Assembly: GCA_003342895.1 (NCBI GenBank)
Contig: PTFA01000314.1
Coordinates: 979,413 to 1,043,412, forward strand
DNA: 64,000 nt
Source: Casuarius casuarius
Taxonomy: Eukaryota > Chordata > Aves > Casuariiformes > Casuariidae
Reading direction: 5' to 3'
Part shown: piece by piece, positions 1 through 12,300 of the stretch
Layout: every line of letters begins with the position of its first letter
Numbering within the stretch: position 1 is the stretch's first letter
Made by a program: the position numbers and the translations under genes
Notes under the pieces: generated by a model
Databases searched by the model: none
What the model was told of the DNA's origin: nothing
Seen by the model: only the letters and a program-made list of their open reading frames with translations

Positions 1-1409
1 TATGGCTATAGACTTCTTTGCCGTCGTTCTCCGCAGCCCCTCTGAGTCCTTGCCGAGCAGTGGCCCTGCAAGAGGGTAATTTGGGGACCCTGGGCCAGGC
101 TCGGGTGGCTTTTCCTCCAGAGAAGCTGGCCTTTCTCCCCAGCCATGCAGAGTGGAGGCAGGTAGCTTTCCTGCCCTGACTGTGGAAAGCCCTGTAAATT
201 AGGGGGCTGAATTGCTCCCCTCCCGTTTTGTTTCGTTCCCACATTGTCATTCCCACATCTCTGGCACAGAATAACAGGCTTGTGGAGACATCTCTCATAG
301 CAGCTTTTGCTAGGGAGCTGGCAGGATGGTNAAAAAAAACAGCTTGAGAAGTCTCAGAAGTATCAAACCAAAAACAAAGAATCAAACCCATTTCCAATGC
401 ACATGCAGGCTGCAAAGGGCAGATAACCTTTGAGGGCTGCATCTTAAAATCAGAAGCGGAGCTGCATAGCTGTTTTCCTTCGGCAGCTTCCTCAAGCATG
501 CTGCAAACTTTCGATCTGCCAGTGGGGATCACTGCTCGGTGATTGCCATTCAAATCTTTACAGTTGCCGTTTGCGAGGAATTAGCATCACTGTGGAAGCT
601 GTAACACCCCCGTGATGCTTATGGGGAGAAAATGAATTACAAAAATAGTAATGGCCTGCTACCCTGTTCAGCACATCCAGAATGAGAGAGCTGAAAGATG
701 CCCAGGCTTCAACTAGTGTTTGAGCCCAAAAGTAAATCTATAGGTAAGGAGCCCACGTAACCAAATGCCTGTAAGGTCTGTACATGCTAAAATGCATACC
801 TGAAAAGCAGCTGAAGGAAAGCAGTATGTAATTTCTCTGGGAGAACATAGCCCCATGATGCATTTGAAAAGGGCTTGAAAAGGCAAGGTGTGGGGTTGAT
901 AGGGGACCAGTAATACAGTGCATGTTGTTGGGATGTTGCCCAGGTAGACGACGCTGGGCAGATCCTCAGCTGCTGCAAAGCTGCGCAAGTCTCTTGGTTT
1001 TCTTGGAGTCCTGACTTGGTTTGTTCAGAGTTCCTCTTCCTGAACTGCATTTTTCCTTGTGTTTCATCAGATCTCGCTAAAGCTTTATGTAGATCAACAC
1101 ACAGTGGAAAGCAAAGTTTGGCAGAAATGCCAGCAGTGGAGTGAGGTGGTTGCTTGGCATTCGTAACCAGCTCCCCGTGAGACCGAGCTCTTCCCTGGGG
1201 TAAATCGCTGCCACTCTTATTCAGGCAGTGGCAAGATTCCCAGTTGTCAAAAATGGGCAAATAGCACCGAGGCCAAAACGGGCCCCACTGATGAGCAGTA
1301 GCTAAGGCTCACATTGTGTCAAAGCTGTGATGATGAGCTTGAATTCAGACATGGCAAGCTGTCTTACTAACCGTGGTTTTGTCTGTTTTGTTTTTCTCCT
1401 GTCTTGCAG
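1..1409 (+). other. EPHA5: EPHA5 intron (5' end outside window)
   Basis: This intronic sequence precedes the first exon in the window. It ends in a T-rich tract and a CAG acceptor (1407-1409). I see no second gene, RNA gene or recognisable repeat in it. Antisense open frames here, the longest 157 codons at 787-1260, show no recognisable domain. Confidence 0.8.
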
Positions 1410-1534
1410 CACCTTCTCCAGTCAGTAGTGTGAAAAAAGGAAAGATAACTAAAAATAGCATCTCCCTTTCCTGGCAGGAGCCAGATCGACCCAACGGCAT
1501 CATCCTGGAATATGAAATCAAATATTTTGAAAAG
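1410..1534 (+). CDS. EPHA5: EPHA5 exon: first half of second fibronectin III domain
   Basis: A 125-nt exon encodes residues 1-42 of the window product. It begins with the last two bases of a split alanine codon and ends on a complete lysine codon before GTGTGA. The peptide opens [12 protein letters not shown] and contains [19 protein letters not shown], the diagnostic Eph second FN3 repeat: the conserved Trp, then the PNG turn, then the Tyr of strand C. The FN3 domain is extracellular, membrane-proximal and linked to receptor clustering. The acceptor follows a good pyrimidine tract (tttttctcctgtcttgcag). The 125-nt length is shared by this exon across Eph genes. The next exon continues the domain at 5219. 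Confidence 0.96.
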
Positions 1535-4500
1535 GTGTGATGAACTGATTGCTGAGCATCCCAAGTACCTTCTCTTTACTGTCTTCTTCTCTTAGTTATA
1601 ATTATCTGAGTCATGGAAGGGAATGGAGCAATTTTATGCATAAATCAATGTCAGATTGATTTTGCAGTAAATGATTAGGAAGACTTGAAATGATGGTGTT
1701 GTTTTCCATTAGTGTGGCACTTCTCTTGAACAAATACATTAAAACTGCGTGTCAGATTCCTCTCCAGCCTTATCACATTAAGCTAGAGCCTGCTCATTTG
1801 TTAAAAATAAGAGCGTTCAGGGATCAAGCATCCCTCGCCTCCCGGAAACATCAGCCTAACCCCCGTCCCTAGCATTTACATTCCTCGCTTGGTTTTACTG
1901 CCTGTCTGTTATTTTTTCCAGGGCTGCCCATTAGGTCTGCTGAGGCACGTTGAGCTTTTCCTGTCCCCGCGCTAGATTATTCTCTGTGTTTGCTTCATGC
2001 TTTGCAGTCCAATGCATGGAGGAGATCCTGCTGTGCCAGCCACTGGCTGAGCCCTGAGCCACGAGCTGTCCGCACGCTGGCTATTTTTTGGAGGGGCTGC
2101 CTGGAGGAGGACAGCACTGAGGACCGTTATTTCCAAGGGAGATGCCGAGAAACNCAGGGTTGAACAAATGAGCTAGATTTTTGAAGATCTGGTTGCTCAG
2201 AGACATGGGATCTCCACGGGTGTTGTCGCAGCCGTGGGGTAAGGAGAGGAGAAAGGTTTGCGGAGAGAGTGCACCTGTTACGACCAGAAGAAGGGCATCT
2301 TTGCTTAAAAGCTTGCCTGGTTTTTCCAACTGTAGCTCTTTCTTGGTCTAATAAAAATATACTCTCTCTTCCTGCAAAGCTTACCTCTCTTAAGTCTCAT
2401 TTTCAGATAGTGATTTGTTCTCTTCCTGCAGAATTAAAGCAGTTTAACTGGAAAAGGTAACAAATGCACTTTGTCTAAGTAGCATCTTGTGGATAATGCA
2501 GCCGGTCTAAGACTTTAAAGCATCAGGCTCACAAGAGTCAACTAAACAGCAGTTTCTGGCCTTAGCTGGAATTGTAGTGCACTCTTTCTTTCTGGAAAAG
2601 ACAAACTTTCTACATGAAAAACAGAAGGAAAAAATTTAGTCAAGATTCACATTTTATGTTAAACGTATCGTAGGGAAGATCTGTTAGTTCTACATAGCAC
2701 CCAAGTGAAGGTACTCAACATGTAGCAGGATGGGATCCTTACTCCTCTTCTCTTTCTTTGTCCATGGGAGGGACCCACGGCAGCAGCCCATGCAAATAGG
2801 GTGGAGGATTTCCAAAATCTCCTTGTTCTGCATCAGGATAAAATCAAGATTTTTTTTTTGTGGTTGAGAGGCTTCGGGTGGGGCACTAGATATCTGAGTG
2901 GTAGGGCTGAGCTTTACCAAAAAAAGGCTTCTCTCCCCATTATTTTGCAAACAACCCATTGGCTCCTTTGGGAATCGGGACTCATTGTTGCCTGCGCCCC
3001 ACTGTGCCAGCCTGGCTTTCTGCCCAGAAAGCTGCAGCGACAGAGCAGTGCGCCATGGGCGTTCACGAATTTGGGCTATATGGTGCTGCAAGGTCTGGCC
3101 TTTCCTGGGGGACCCTTGCGTAGGTCCACGGGNCGCGTGCTCTGGGAAACAACAATCTTCACTTTGGGCGCCGCGGAGTGTGCCGTGCTGCCTGAGCCCT
3201 CTCTGTCCCAATTCCCCATCAGACAGCACCTGGCATGAGCCGTTTTTGGGGTGAAGCAGCTGGCCAGAGGAAGCAGTGGCAGCGGAGCCCAGACCCTGGG
3301 GTTCGAGGAGCTGTGCAGGGATTTGCATGCAAAGTTTAGCATGTCCTTGGATTATTTTTGGAAACATTAGTTGAATATAATTTCTTGGGGTTCTGGAAAC
3401 ATTGCTATTCCAGAACTGCGAGCTTGTAACAAGGCACAAAGAAAGAATCAGGATTTGCTTTTGCCTGAAATAATCAATTACTGATTCTCTCATTACGTTG
3501 TTTGAACGACTGTTGTGCTGCATTTAATCCTTGCCTTGGAGTGGCCTGGGAAGATTAGCCTCTAGAAACCTTAATAATGAGCAAATAATTCAAGCAGCAA
3601 ATACATATATTTGTTCATTTTGCTTAGTTTGCATGTCGTCTTTTAGCAAAGCCCAGTGTTTTAAAATGTGCTATTTCCAAATAGCTTCGGTAAATAGTTC
3701 TTAAAGTGCAAGTCGTTCATGGGCAGGTTGCTGCAGCCGGTGAGGGCTTTCGCAAGCTTGATTTATTTGTTTCAGCCCAATATTGAAACTTAGTATTTTC
3801 CGTAGGAAAGCTCAAGTGTTTAAATGTTTGCAGAAGCCAGCACTGTATATTGAAAGCCTAATTAGACTGACATCCAAGTGAAGATGTGAACTAATATTCA
3901 CTTACTGCTTTTTAACTATTCATTCAGTTATATTTGTGAGGTCGCCCTTCATTCTTCTTGCTTGTTGGTACTATCATTTATATTCTCTTGCTTTTCAGCC
4001 CTGTGCAACAGTGTATTTAGAGTGTTCATTTGCAGGGGATGAGAGTGGTCTATATTAAATGTTTCGGAAAATTGAGTTTTGTCAGATCACATTCTTTTAA
4101 AGGAAATCACTCCTTAACAAGAAAGGACGGACAGATAGATAGAAATGCCTCCAATACAGTCTTGTGTAGCTATGTGCTTTAATTAGAAAGTATGTAATCC
4201 TATATTTGGAGATTTCCACGGCCAGATCCAAAGCATACTGCTGTCTATGGAAAGTGCCCAATAAAAGGTTGCCAAATGAAAAAAGAAAAATCAGCTCAGA
4301 TCTTAATTACTATGTAGAAATCTTTGTAGGAATTACTGAGAATTTTTATTTACCTCCTAAAAATCTGGATCTGAAAGGATATGGTGAATAAAAAGCAGAT
4401 TCCCAATTTGTAGTCTTTAATTTATGAGCTCTTGTCTAGATTATTTGGTTCAGTAAATGATTCCAACTGTAATTACCAAGCACTTGAGTGAAATTTTAAT

Positions 4501-5218
4501 CAAAGAACTAAAACTCTTTTCACATCAGAAACTGATTGAAATGAAGATTTATTTCAGCAAATTTTCTTAAAGTTCATTGCTTCAGAAGAATAAGGCAAAA
4601 TTAGGTATTGTTTGGTCGTTTCAATTTACTGTTGCTGGCCGAGTTCTGGTTCGTGGATCTAGGAGAGCCAGCATGAAGCTGCCCAGCATATAAATACATT
4701 GCTCACCTTCAGGCCTAATTACATTACTGGGAGGTAGTTTGAGTATAAACCAAAAATCCTTTTTTAAGGCAGGAGGCCTGTTTTCTACTTCTCCATGTCT
4801 TAGGATTGGTTTTTATTTGTAGTGTGGACGTTTCCATTTCTCTGGACACATCTGTGTAAACTGTGTTCTCTTTTAAGATCGCAGCGTACATCCAGGGCAA
4901 TGGAGAGTTGCTTTTAGGGCCCATGATAAGTGTGGTGTTGCTGCTTATGGGTGGAAAGTATGACTGCTCTGTTACGGCTCTGTTTCATCCTCCTGGATTC
5001 ATTGATTATACAAGCAGCAGGGCAAGATAAACTCAGGTCCCCCCCCTCCCCATGCTGTCCAAATGGCCTGCACACATTTCTTAGGGAAGAGAGGCTCAAA
5101 AGTGCTTATTTTGGTCCTCCTTCCCTGACACGACCGCTGTGCTCATGATCAATGTGTGTTCTGTGAGAGCCGTTATTTGTGTGTTTGAACTCTGTGTTTC
5201 TGCGGGGGCTGGGGAAAG
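1535..5218 (+). other. EPHA5: EPHA5 intron
   Basis: A 3.7-kb intron between the two FN3 exons. The donor is GTGTGA. The acceptor is purine- and G-rich just before the exon (ctgcgggggctggggaaag), which makes it unusually weak. The interval contains an antisense open frame of 277 codons (2690-3523) with no recognisable domain, treated as a finding. No repeat family is recognised. Confidence 0.85.
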
Positions 5219-5378
5219 GACCAGGAGACGAGCTACACCATCATCAAATCAAAAGAGACAACTATTACGGCCGATGGCTTGAAACCGGGCTCAGCGTACA
5301 TCTTCCAGATCCGCGCACGGACAGCTGCTGGATATGGTGGCTTCAGTCGAAGATTTGAGTTTGAAACCAGCCCAGTGT
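5219..5378 (+). CDS. EPHA5: EPHA5 exon: second half of second fibronectin III domain
   Basis: A 160-nt exon encodes residues 43-95 and the first base of codon 96. It starts [20 protein letters not shown], then [20 protein letters not shown], then [13 protein letters not shown]. The [18 protein letters not shown] strand F/G signature is the Eph family hallmark of this domain. The donor is GTAAGT, a full consensus. The acceptor has almost no adjacent pyrimidine tract but is the only AG that keeps the frame with DQETSY. The segment links the extracellular region to the membrane helix encoded by the next exon. Confidence 0.96.
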
Positions 5379-8300
5379 GTAAGTCATTTTAATTACTGTC
5401 AGCTCGTGTCTCTGTAAGGGTTGCCAGAGAGGAGTCCAAGGATCAATATCTTTGCAGTGAGTTCTGTCATTCTTGCATTTGCCCTCTCTCTCTCTTTCTG
5501 GCCTTGTCCCTTTAGTTAAAAACATGGGTCACGTCATTACCATGTGTTGGACAGGTTAACACGTCTGTCCTTACTTCCTCATCACATTTAGCTGGGTGCG
5601 AGTTGAAGTATCAGGAGATCTTTAAGCTTCAGAAATTCATAAAATTCACTGTTTGGAGAAAATTGTACCTTTGTGAGAGCCATTAGCACTGAACGATTGC
5701 CGCTTTCACACCACCGAGCGAGGAAGGGTGAGGATATCCTCATCCATAATGCCATGGTAGAGTGCTGTGAGATGATGGGAACAAACACAGCAGGTGAAAT
5801 ATCTGTTACTAAATACTCATTGATTGCATCTAGGAAAAAAAACCCGCTTTCTCCTTAAATGGTGCCTCCCTGCAAGGGGAAGGACTTAACCAGCATTAGC
5901 ACCTTGTGGTGTAAGTCACTGCCAGGTTGGAGGGCAGTTCCCTTTGGCTGCCAGGGCAGCAGCCTTAAGAAGAGGAATTTGACTTGTGCCCAGAAATGGC
6001 AAAAATGCTCACTGCAGGCTTAAGGCTTTGCTTGATCTGTTAAAAACTTGGTGGGGGGGGTTGGTNTGCGGTTTGTTTGTTTTTCTTTTAATGCTTCTGA
6101 TCCAGGTCTGGATTCTGGAACATTATTCTGTGGCTGGGTGAATCCCAGAGAAATGCAGAGCATGGTCCCATATGAAGGCTCAGCTGCTGACTTTTTCATG
6201 TGTTCAGAGGAAACTTCTTCGATCCCTATTACCTAGTTTGTGCAGAGGTGTCAAAGAAAATATTTTCTCTCATAAAATATGTACTTTGTGTATCTATTTC
6301 AGTTAGTACAACTGACATTTATTAATCTTTTATACTATTTGCATGGGAGAGAATTTTTTTGTTGGAAATACTCTGTTCATTCTATGGAAAACAACAAATT
6401 GGTCTGGGTGTTTTCCTTAGAAAAGTAAATTCATCAATACTTTGATTACTGTTACTCCAGGTCACTTAAAATTCATCATCAGCTCTTTGAAAAAAGTTTC
6501 TAAGTTGTCATTTCAATGCATGTTACTTTTTAAGCCATAATAGATTTTAAAGGAATCATTACATATGTGCAGATGTAGCTGTGGAGCCAGTGATTGAGCT
6601 AATACAGTGCAAATTGCATCATGATGCAAGGATTAATGCAGTAAGAATTGTCTAGTTAATGTATTTCTTATTGTATTAACCATTGTGTCCTATAAGTAGC
6701 AACAAAATCGTATCATACAGAAAATTCTTCTATATTGTACTGGAGAAGTTCTGGTTGCTGTTAGAAAGTTTCTAGTTTAGAGTAATTTGAGTAATTGTGT
6801 TTCAGAATATTAATGAGTAATATACTGAATACATGCACATTTGATCCAGCGCTGTCATCACATACAGTCCTGAGCCAAAAATAATGGCACTTCCTTAAAG
6901 TCTGTCATGCAAATATCTGTGTTAGGACTTTTTCCTGGGCATCCCATGGTGATATCTCAGCGCACTTTACAACCCTTGAGTGATTTAGTCCCACCAGTTT
7001 ATGAGGCTGTCTTGCACTGTAAAGGCAGAGAAGCAGATATAGTGATACTGCGGAGCTGCTAAAATGCCGATGTAGTNGGAGAAATAGCCCAGGTCCTGAC
7101 CTGGGGACCATTCCTCCGTTGGACAGCTCATTAACTCATGCTGTGGCCAAAGCAGGACTTCAGCAGGTGTTCAGATGCCGTGCGGGCCTGAAACGCAGCA
7201 TAAACCTCCCCGTCTTGCAGAACCGCCGCTCCGTTTGACATGTTTCAAGCAGTGACCTGTTCCCCAAGGTCGAATACAGATTCAGCGTTAGTGCCAGGAA
7301 TGTGACAAGACTCCCATGGCCTTTGCACATCCACGTGAAGGAAGGTGAAAGCCTGGTATTGCTGCACACAAACCCGCAGCAGCGGGTCGCAGTTGCCAAC
7401 CGCAGTCACTGGCAGGGTGAGACTGGCGACGTGGAAAGTGAGCACCGAGCAAATTCTCACTGCTAGGCCTTGTTCAGATCGAAACCTCTTGTAGAACCAC
7501 AGCAAACCATTTTGCTTCAGGCACACATGAAAACCTTGCAGTGACTGTTGTGAGAATCCAGTGCTCCTCCTCCAGAATTGTTTGGACTAAACCATATGTT
7601 TTGTTTCCAGTTCACAAGGTTTCTGACAATTTATTTTCTAACGCACTTGGAGGAAATATCCAACAGTAATTGCTTACAGCTGCATGATCTAAGCAACATA
7701 TCTGAGAAACACAGGTTAAAAAACAGTTGTAACTCATTTTGGCCTTCTCTTTTTTCCACAGTTTGTGTTTGGTTTACATGCTGTTTGCTGAACATGCAGG
7801 TTTGGGAAGCACTGTGATGCAGCACAGATGTGTTTTTCAGTGGAAGTCTTTATTTGGATGGAAGCTGTTGCTGGGGTGTATCTACTTGTTGCTCCCCTCC
7901 CTTTACCATGCCACAGAGCCTGTCCCTGACCCTGCCAAAAACTAACCCAAGCAAAAACCAGTTTTTGGCTGGATTGGTGAGCTAACCCAGCTGATCTCCG
8001 GGCTGGGAGCAGGAACATGTCAAAGAAGGATAAGGCAGGTCGGCCCCTGTCCAAGGCAGCAAGGTCCCAGATCTGCTTCTGCATCCGCAGCTTTGGGCTC
8101 CTGCAGGTCACACTAGAATCTGTCTGTTTTCCCCGTCCCTTGAACAGTGCAAAAATCACCAGAGAAATAGCTTAATGTTCCCTTTTAACTGTTTTTCTTT
8201 TTAATTATTTTGCCAAGAAAGCAATAGAACATAGTCTAAAGGAGCCTCTATAAATTTGTGAGGCTAATAAAATCTCTGGATGATGGCATGGCTTTAGAGC

Positions 8301-9290
8301 AGTTAACATTTAGTACCTGATGTATTGGACCAATCATTATGAAATCATTTACTGTACTTTTGCAGGCCCACCACCGTCCTGAAGTCAAGTACTACTAGCT
8401 ACTGTGACCCATTGCAGATCAAGGTTTAACGCCTTACATTTTCTTCTTTCTTTTCTTTTAACAATTAATATGGGGTCATAATCAGTTATTTTTATAGCTT
8501 CCATAAAGCTAGTCCTCTGCTGAGCACCCCCTTGTACGTGGCTCATTTAGTTACAGGCTGTCGTTAGCGTGCAGTCAATTGCTGCCACTCCCCGGAACAG
8601 CCGGGGTTTTGTGGAGGGCTAGTGCTCCCGCGGCCCTGCCACGAGCCGTGGGGCAGGGGCTCTTTGCTGCAAGGTGCTTCTCCTGCATTTTATCNAAAGG
8701 GATCATTTAAAGGGCATGGTCTGGAAGAGTTCTGCTGCCCTTATCAGATACAACGGCCATCCAAGGTATGAGTTCTAGCAGATTTCTGGTTTACAGAGGG
8801 CACCTTCCAGCCATGCGACATAGACACTACAAGGAGTTAGTATGCAAGTGCTTATAACTTTTTGAAGCACAGGTAATTTTAATTCTCTCAGAGATCTCAC
8901 TCATGCCTCTTATTTAGCGATAAGGAATTCACTCCATAAATGTTTTCTCTGCAAACAGGAGCTTGCTGGGTTTTCATCTTTGATCTGAGTGATTTCTAAT
9001 GCAGCTGACCCAGGAAAACAAACTCCAATTTGCAAACTCCAAGTTCTGTAACATTTCAATTTTTGAATTCAGTAATGAAATACAAGTTTGTTTTGTTTGC
9101 TGACTTGGTTTTGCCTGTGTTTCGGTTTCTACTCACCCATTTCCTCTCCAAAGTAGAAACAGACAGCAAAGAGGGAAAGAAGAAATGAGCTGATAAAACT
9201 GAAACCTCACTGGCAGCCCTGCAAGACAGACTCATGGGTGTGCTGACTGTAATTTTAACCTTAATCTCCATTTTCTGTTTCTCATCTCAG
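5379..9290 (+). other. EPHA5: EPHA5 intron
   Basis: A 3.9-kb intron before the transmembrane exon. It contains a 16-bp perfect palindrome at 6614-6629 that matches two inverted C/EBP-ATF composite sites. Around 6480-6800 the sequence is AT-rich with several ATTA/TAAT cores. Nothing else is recognisable. The 3' end has a tandem CAGCAG acceptor. Confidence 0.85.
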
Positions 9291-9293
9291 CAG
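9288..9293 (+). promoter_or_regulatory. EPHA5: Tandem NAGNAG splice acceptor
   Basis: The bases CAGCAG follow the tract ttttctgtttctcat, giving two acceptor choices three bases apart. Both keep the reading frame. The outcome is a one-residue difference in the extracellular stalk immediately outside the membrane. Which is used cannot be told from sequence. From memory, chicken and human proteins have a single residue (Leu or Phe) here, which favours the distal AG. Confidence 0.7.
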
Positions 9294-9396
9294 TAGCTGC
9301 ATCCAGTGACCAGAGCCAGATTCCTATAATTGTTGTGTCTGTAACAGTGGGAGTTATTCTGCTGGCTGTCGTTATCGGTTTCCTTCTCAGTGGAAG
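9291..9396 (+). CDS. EPHA5: EPHA5 exon: transmembrane helix
   Basis: This exon of 106 nt (103 nt if the second AG of the NAGNAG acceptor is used) encodes residues 96-130 and two bases of codon 131. After a short stalk (AASSDQSQ) comes one hydrophobic span, roughly [20 protein letters not shown] followed by FLLSG, which is the single-pass helix. Use of the first AG gives Ser-Val at the junction; use of the second gives Leu and removes one residue. The donor is AG|GTAAGA. The partial codon AG is completed either by T of the cassette (Ser) or by G of the exon at 25008 (Arg), so skipping the cassette keeps the frame. Confidence 0.96.
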
Positions 9397-12300
9397 GTAA
9401 GAGAAGCAGATATTTATACATCTCCAACTCTTGTGATAACTTTTATCTGACCAGCTGATTAGCGCCATTTAGGTGTGAGTACCACGTGAATGAAGCTGTC
9501 AAGCTGTAGCGCTATAAAACAGCATCAGGGTGGGCCAATTGATCTGTTTGGACAGGCAGGAATTGCAAATGCATGCTCACAGATGTAGTTCACTTCTCAA
9601 TGATTTTCAACTCTGTGTATAGGCTGGCCCTGATTATTAGACTTGATTCTCACAGGAGCATATTCACGTTCCTTTACAAATGAGCAGAACATGTTATTAC
9701 AGGTAAAATATTACCTGATATATCACAGAGTTCAGTGTCTTTAAAGGNTATTGTTTGCAAATCTTGAAGTCCGTATGTTTGTACTCAGATCTTGCAATGG
9801 GCTTTTATCACTTAGAAAACTTAACTACAGTAAAACACATATAAAGACAAAGAGAAGGATCCCAGGCGACTGGCCAAATGCCCTAAGTTTGGTAGGGCCT
9901 GGGTTTTTTCACGTATAGGATGCTAATGTTTTCTNCACGTACTAGTAATTTGTTCAGAGAGCTGCCCTCATCAAGGAACATGCTCAACTTTAAACCATCA
10001 AGCAATCCCGTCAACTTCTCATGTGCTTGAACATAGGCAAGTGATAAAAGCCTAGGTTATGCAATCCTTGACAACTCTAATGGAAGTTGATGGAACTTGT
10101 TGGTGAACAACGGATTGTGGTAATGGGGAAGAATCTGGCTTGTGTCAGTCTCAGTTTGTACCGTGTCACTAAAATTGCATAGCAGCCAGCATATAAGGCA
10201 CTTTTTCATACACTACACATGTATTCTTCAAAGTCATTGAAGTACCTGTCAAGGCGTAGTAGATTTATTTTAATGGCAGAAGTCAAACAACTGCAGTGTC
10301 CTTCATGCAAAGCAATGTAAGATACCATGCCAGCATCTATTAATACTGCTGAATTTGTTCTCAATGAGGAGTAAGCATCTTTGCTTATAAGTTACTGATC
10401 AGCCCTCTGTGGCATTCATGATACAGGTCTCTCTCTAGCTTGGGTCTAGTAAGGTGACTCTAAATTACAAGGTCTCACAAGTATTAATAGTTACAAGATA
10501 CTTGCAGAGGAACTGCACTGATACTGAGGTTATCAGCTGAGGGTCTTATTTCACAGAGAAGTAGGGCATCTGTTTGTGAAATCCGGCCCCACTGAGCAGC
10601 TCTGTCCCCAAGCATAAGGCATCCATGGGAGAACACAGTTATTCCCTGTCTTACCAGGTAAGTGTGCCAGACTCATCTCCCTTCAGGGTCAGAGACTGAA
10701 ACTGTCTTCTGGCGCAGCCATTTAAGCTCTTGTCTTCTACTTTGAGAGACTTGTTGGGCTTAAAAATCAGAAAGTGCTCCTCTCTGCAAGAGAAGCGTGC
10801 AGTGGTCTGTGGGGGTGAATGGCTACGTGCCATTTCCTTCTGAGCTTCTTCTTGTCTGTGCTGGCCACTTTCCCATTCTGAAATACGCTAAGCAGTGCCN
10901 TTGGGATGAAATCCACAATGGGGATGCAGGAGAGTAACTCTGCAATTGTCCGAGATAAGGTGTGCCCTGTTCAGATCCTTCCACTGCCAGATGTGACCCA
11001 CTCACCCAGCCATGGAGTCCGGGGAGGCAGGTGTCTCCAAGCCACCTNCCAAAGGTGACCCATGTCATGCAAAATATTGAAATCGCCATTACACAACAGA
11101 GAATTTGGATGACAGCCAGGGCCCTCACCTGGGAGATGTGGTCCTCAGGCCTTGCTCCAAGGAGCTGTGCTCTCACCCTTCTCTGTGGACCCCAGGGGCA
11201 GTGACAGGCTCCCAGGTGCTCTTCTGTAGGGCCACACAGAGGGTGTGGGAAGGGGCAGGCAAAGGGTGCAGGGACTGGAGGGGTTTGCTGGCTTGTCTTC
11301 ACCATCTCTGCTTCTGAAAGGGAGATCTGACCAAAACAGGCTCAGGGCATGTCCAAATCTGCACATCTTGCCATCTAGAGAGCCTGACACTAGTGAAAAT
11401 GAGGCCTTTCATGTCCCTTAGGTCAGACGTCCCTTAATCAAGCCACCCAATTACTTTAAAAAAAGGGGAGATGAGCTCTTAGTTCATTTTTAGCTTTTCA
11501 AGCTGCGGCTGCATAGACTGGGAAGAATCCCGCCCTCAACTGGCAGTGGTGGAGCAGCCTCCAGCCCCACAGTCTAGTCCATCATTAGAGAAATAGCTTC
11601 AGGATTGCAGGGCTTGTTAGCCACTTTGAGGTACTGCAAATTTTAAAGCCTGCCCAGTGTGTTGAGTGACTCTTGAGAACAGCCAAGTAAACCCCGGAAA
11701 CCCAGAAAGTTGGCAGCCAATTTGAAATTAAACAAAGCAGAACAAAAAAATTGTTCCTGTTTTGAAGAAGCAGAAATACCACTAAAATATGTCAGTCATG
11801 CTGCTTTGCCTTGGACATGATTTCAAGACAATTCTTGGAGTGATTCTTATGCTGAGGCATTGCTGAGGTGATAAATGTATTCCAAGTCATAGGCTAATCC
11901 ATTTTTGAAGCTGTTAACCTGTTTCTGGAAGACACTCTCCTCTGTCTTTGGAGTGGTTATGTATTCCAGCACTTGGCACCAGGGAGTTAAATTTCCTTTT
12001 CTAATTCTTTCCACTAATTATTTTTGGAAAGACAGACATTTTGAATTCCAGGAGTTGCTCCAGCTGGAAGCACCACCGCTTTCCACACTGAGCTCCCAGC
12101 TCGCTCTCCTCCCTGGCTAATGCAGGAGGGCAGGTACTGCCCAACTCCACAGCTAAGGAGGAAAACCCTGTAGGTCTGCAGTGGTGAGGACACAGCTGGG
12201 GCAGCTTCTGCAGACGGGCTCCTCGTCTCTGGCTCCATGTTGCTCCCGAGGGTGTCACATGGCATCTCTTTGCTGGGCATGTCAGGAGTGGGGGCACTCC

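Noticed and set aside
787..1260. 157-codon antisense open frame in the first intron
   Set aside because: No recognisable domain, lies in intronic DNA with several overlapping chance frames, and no splice or promoter context supports it.
3295..3320. tRNA-like B-box GGTTCGAGG
   Set aside because: Fails the full B-box consensus (no final C) and has no A-box upstream.
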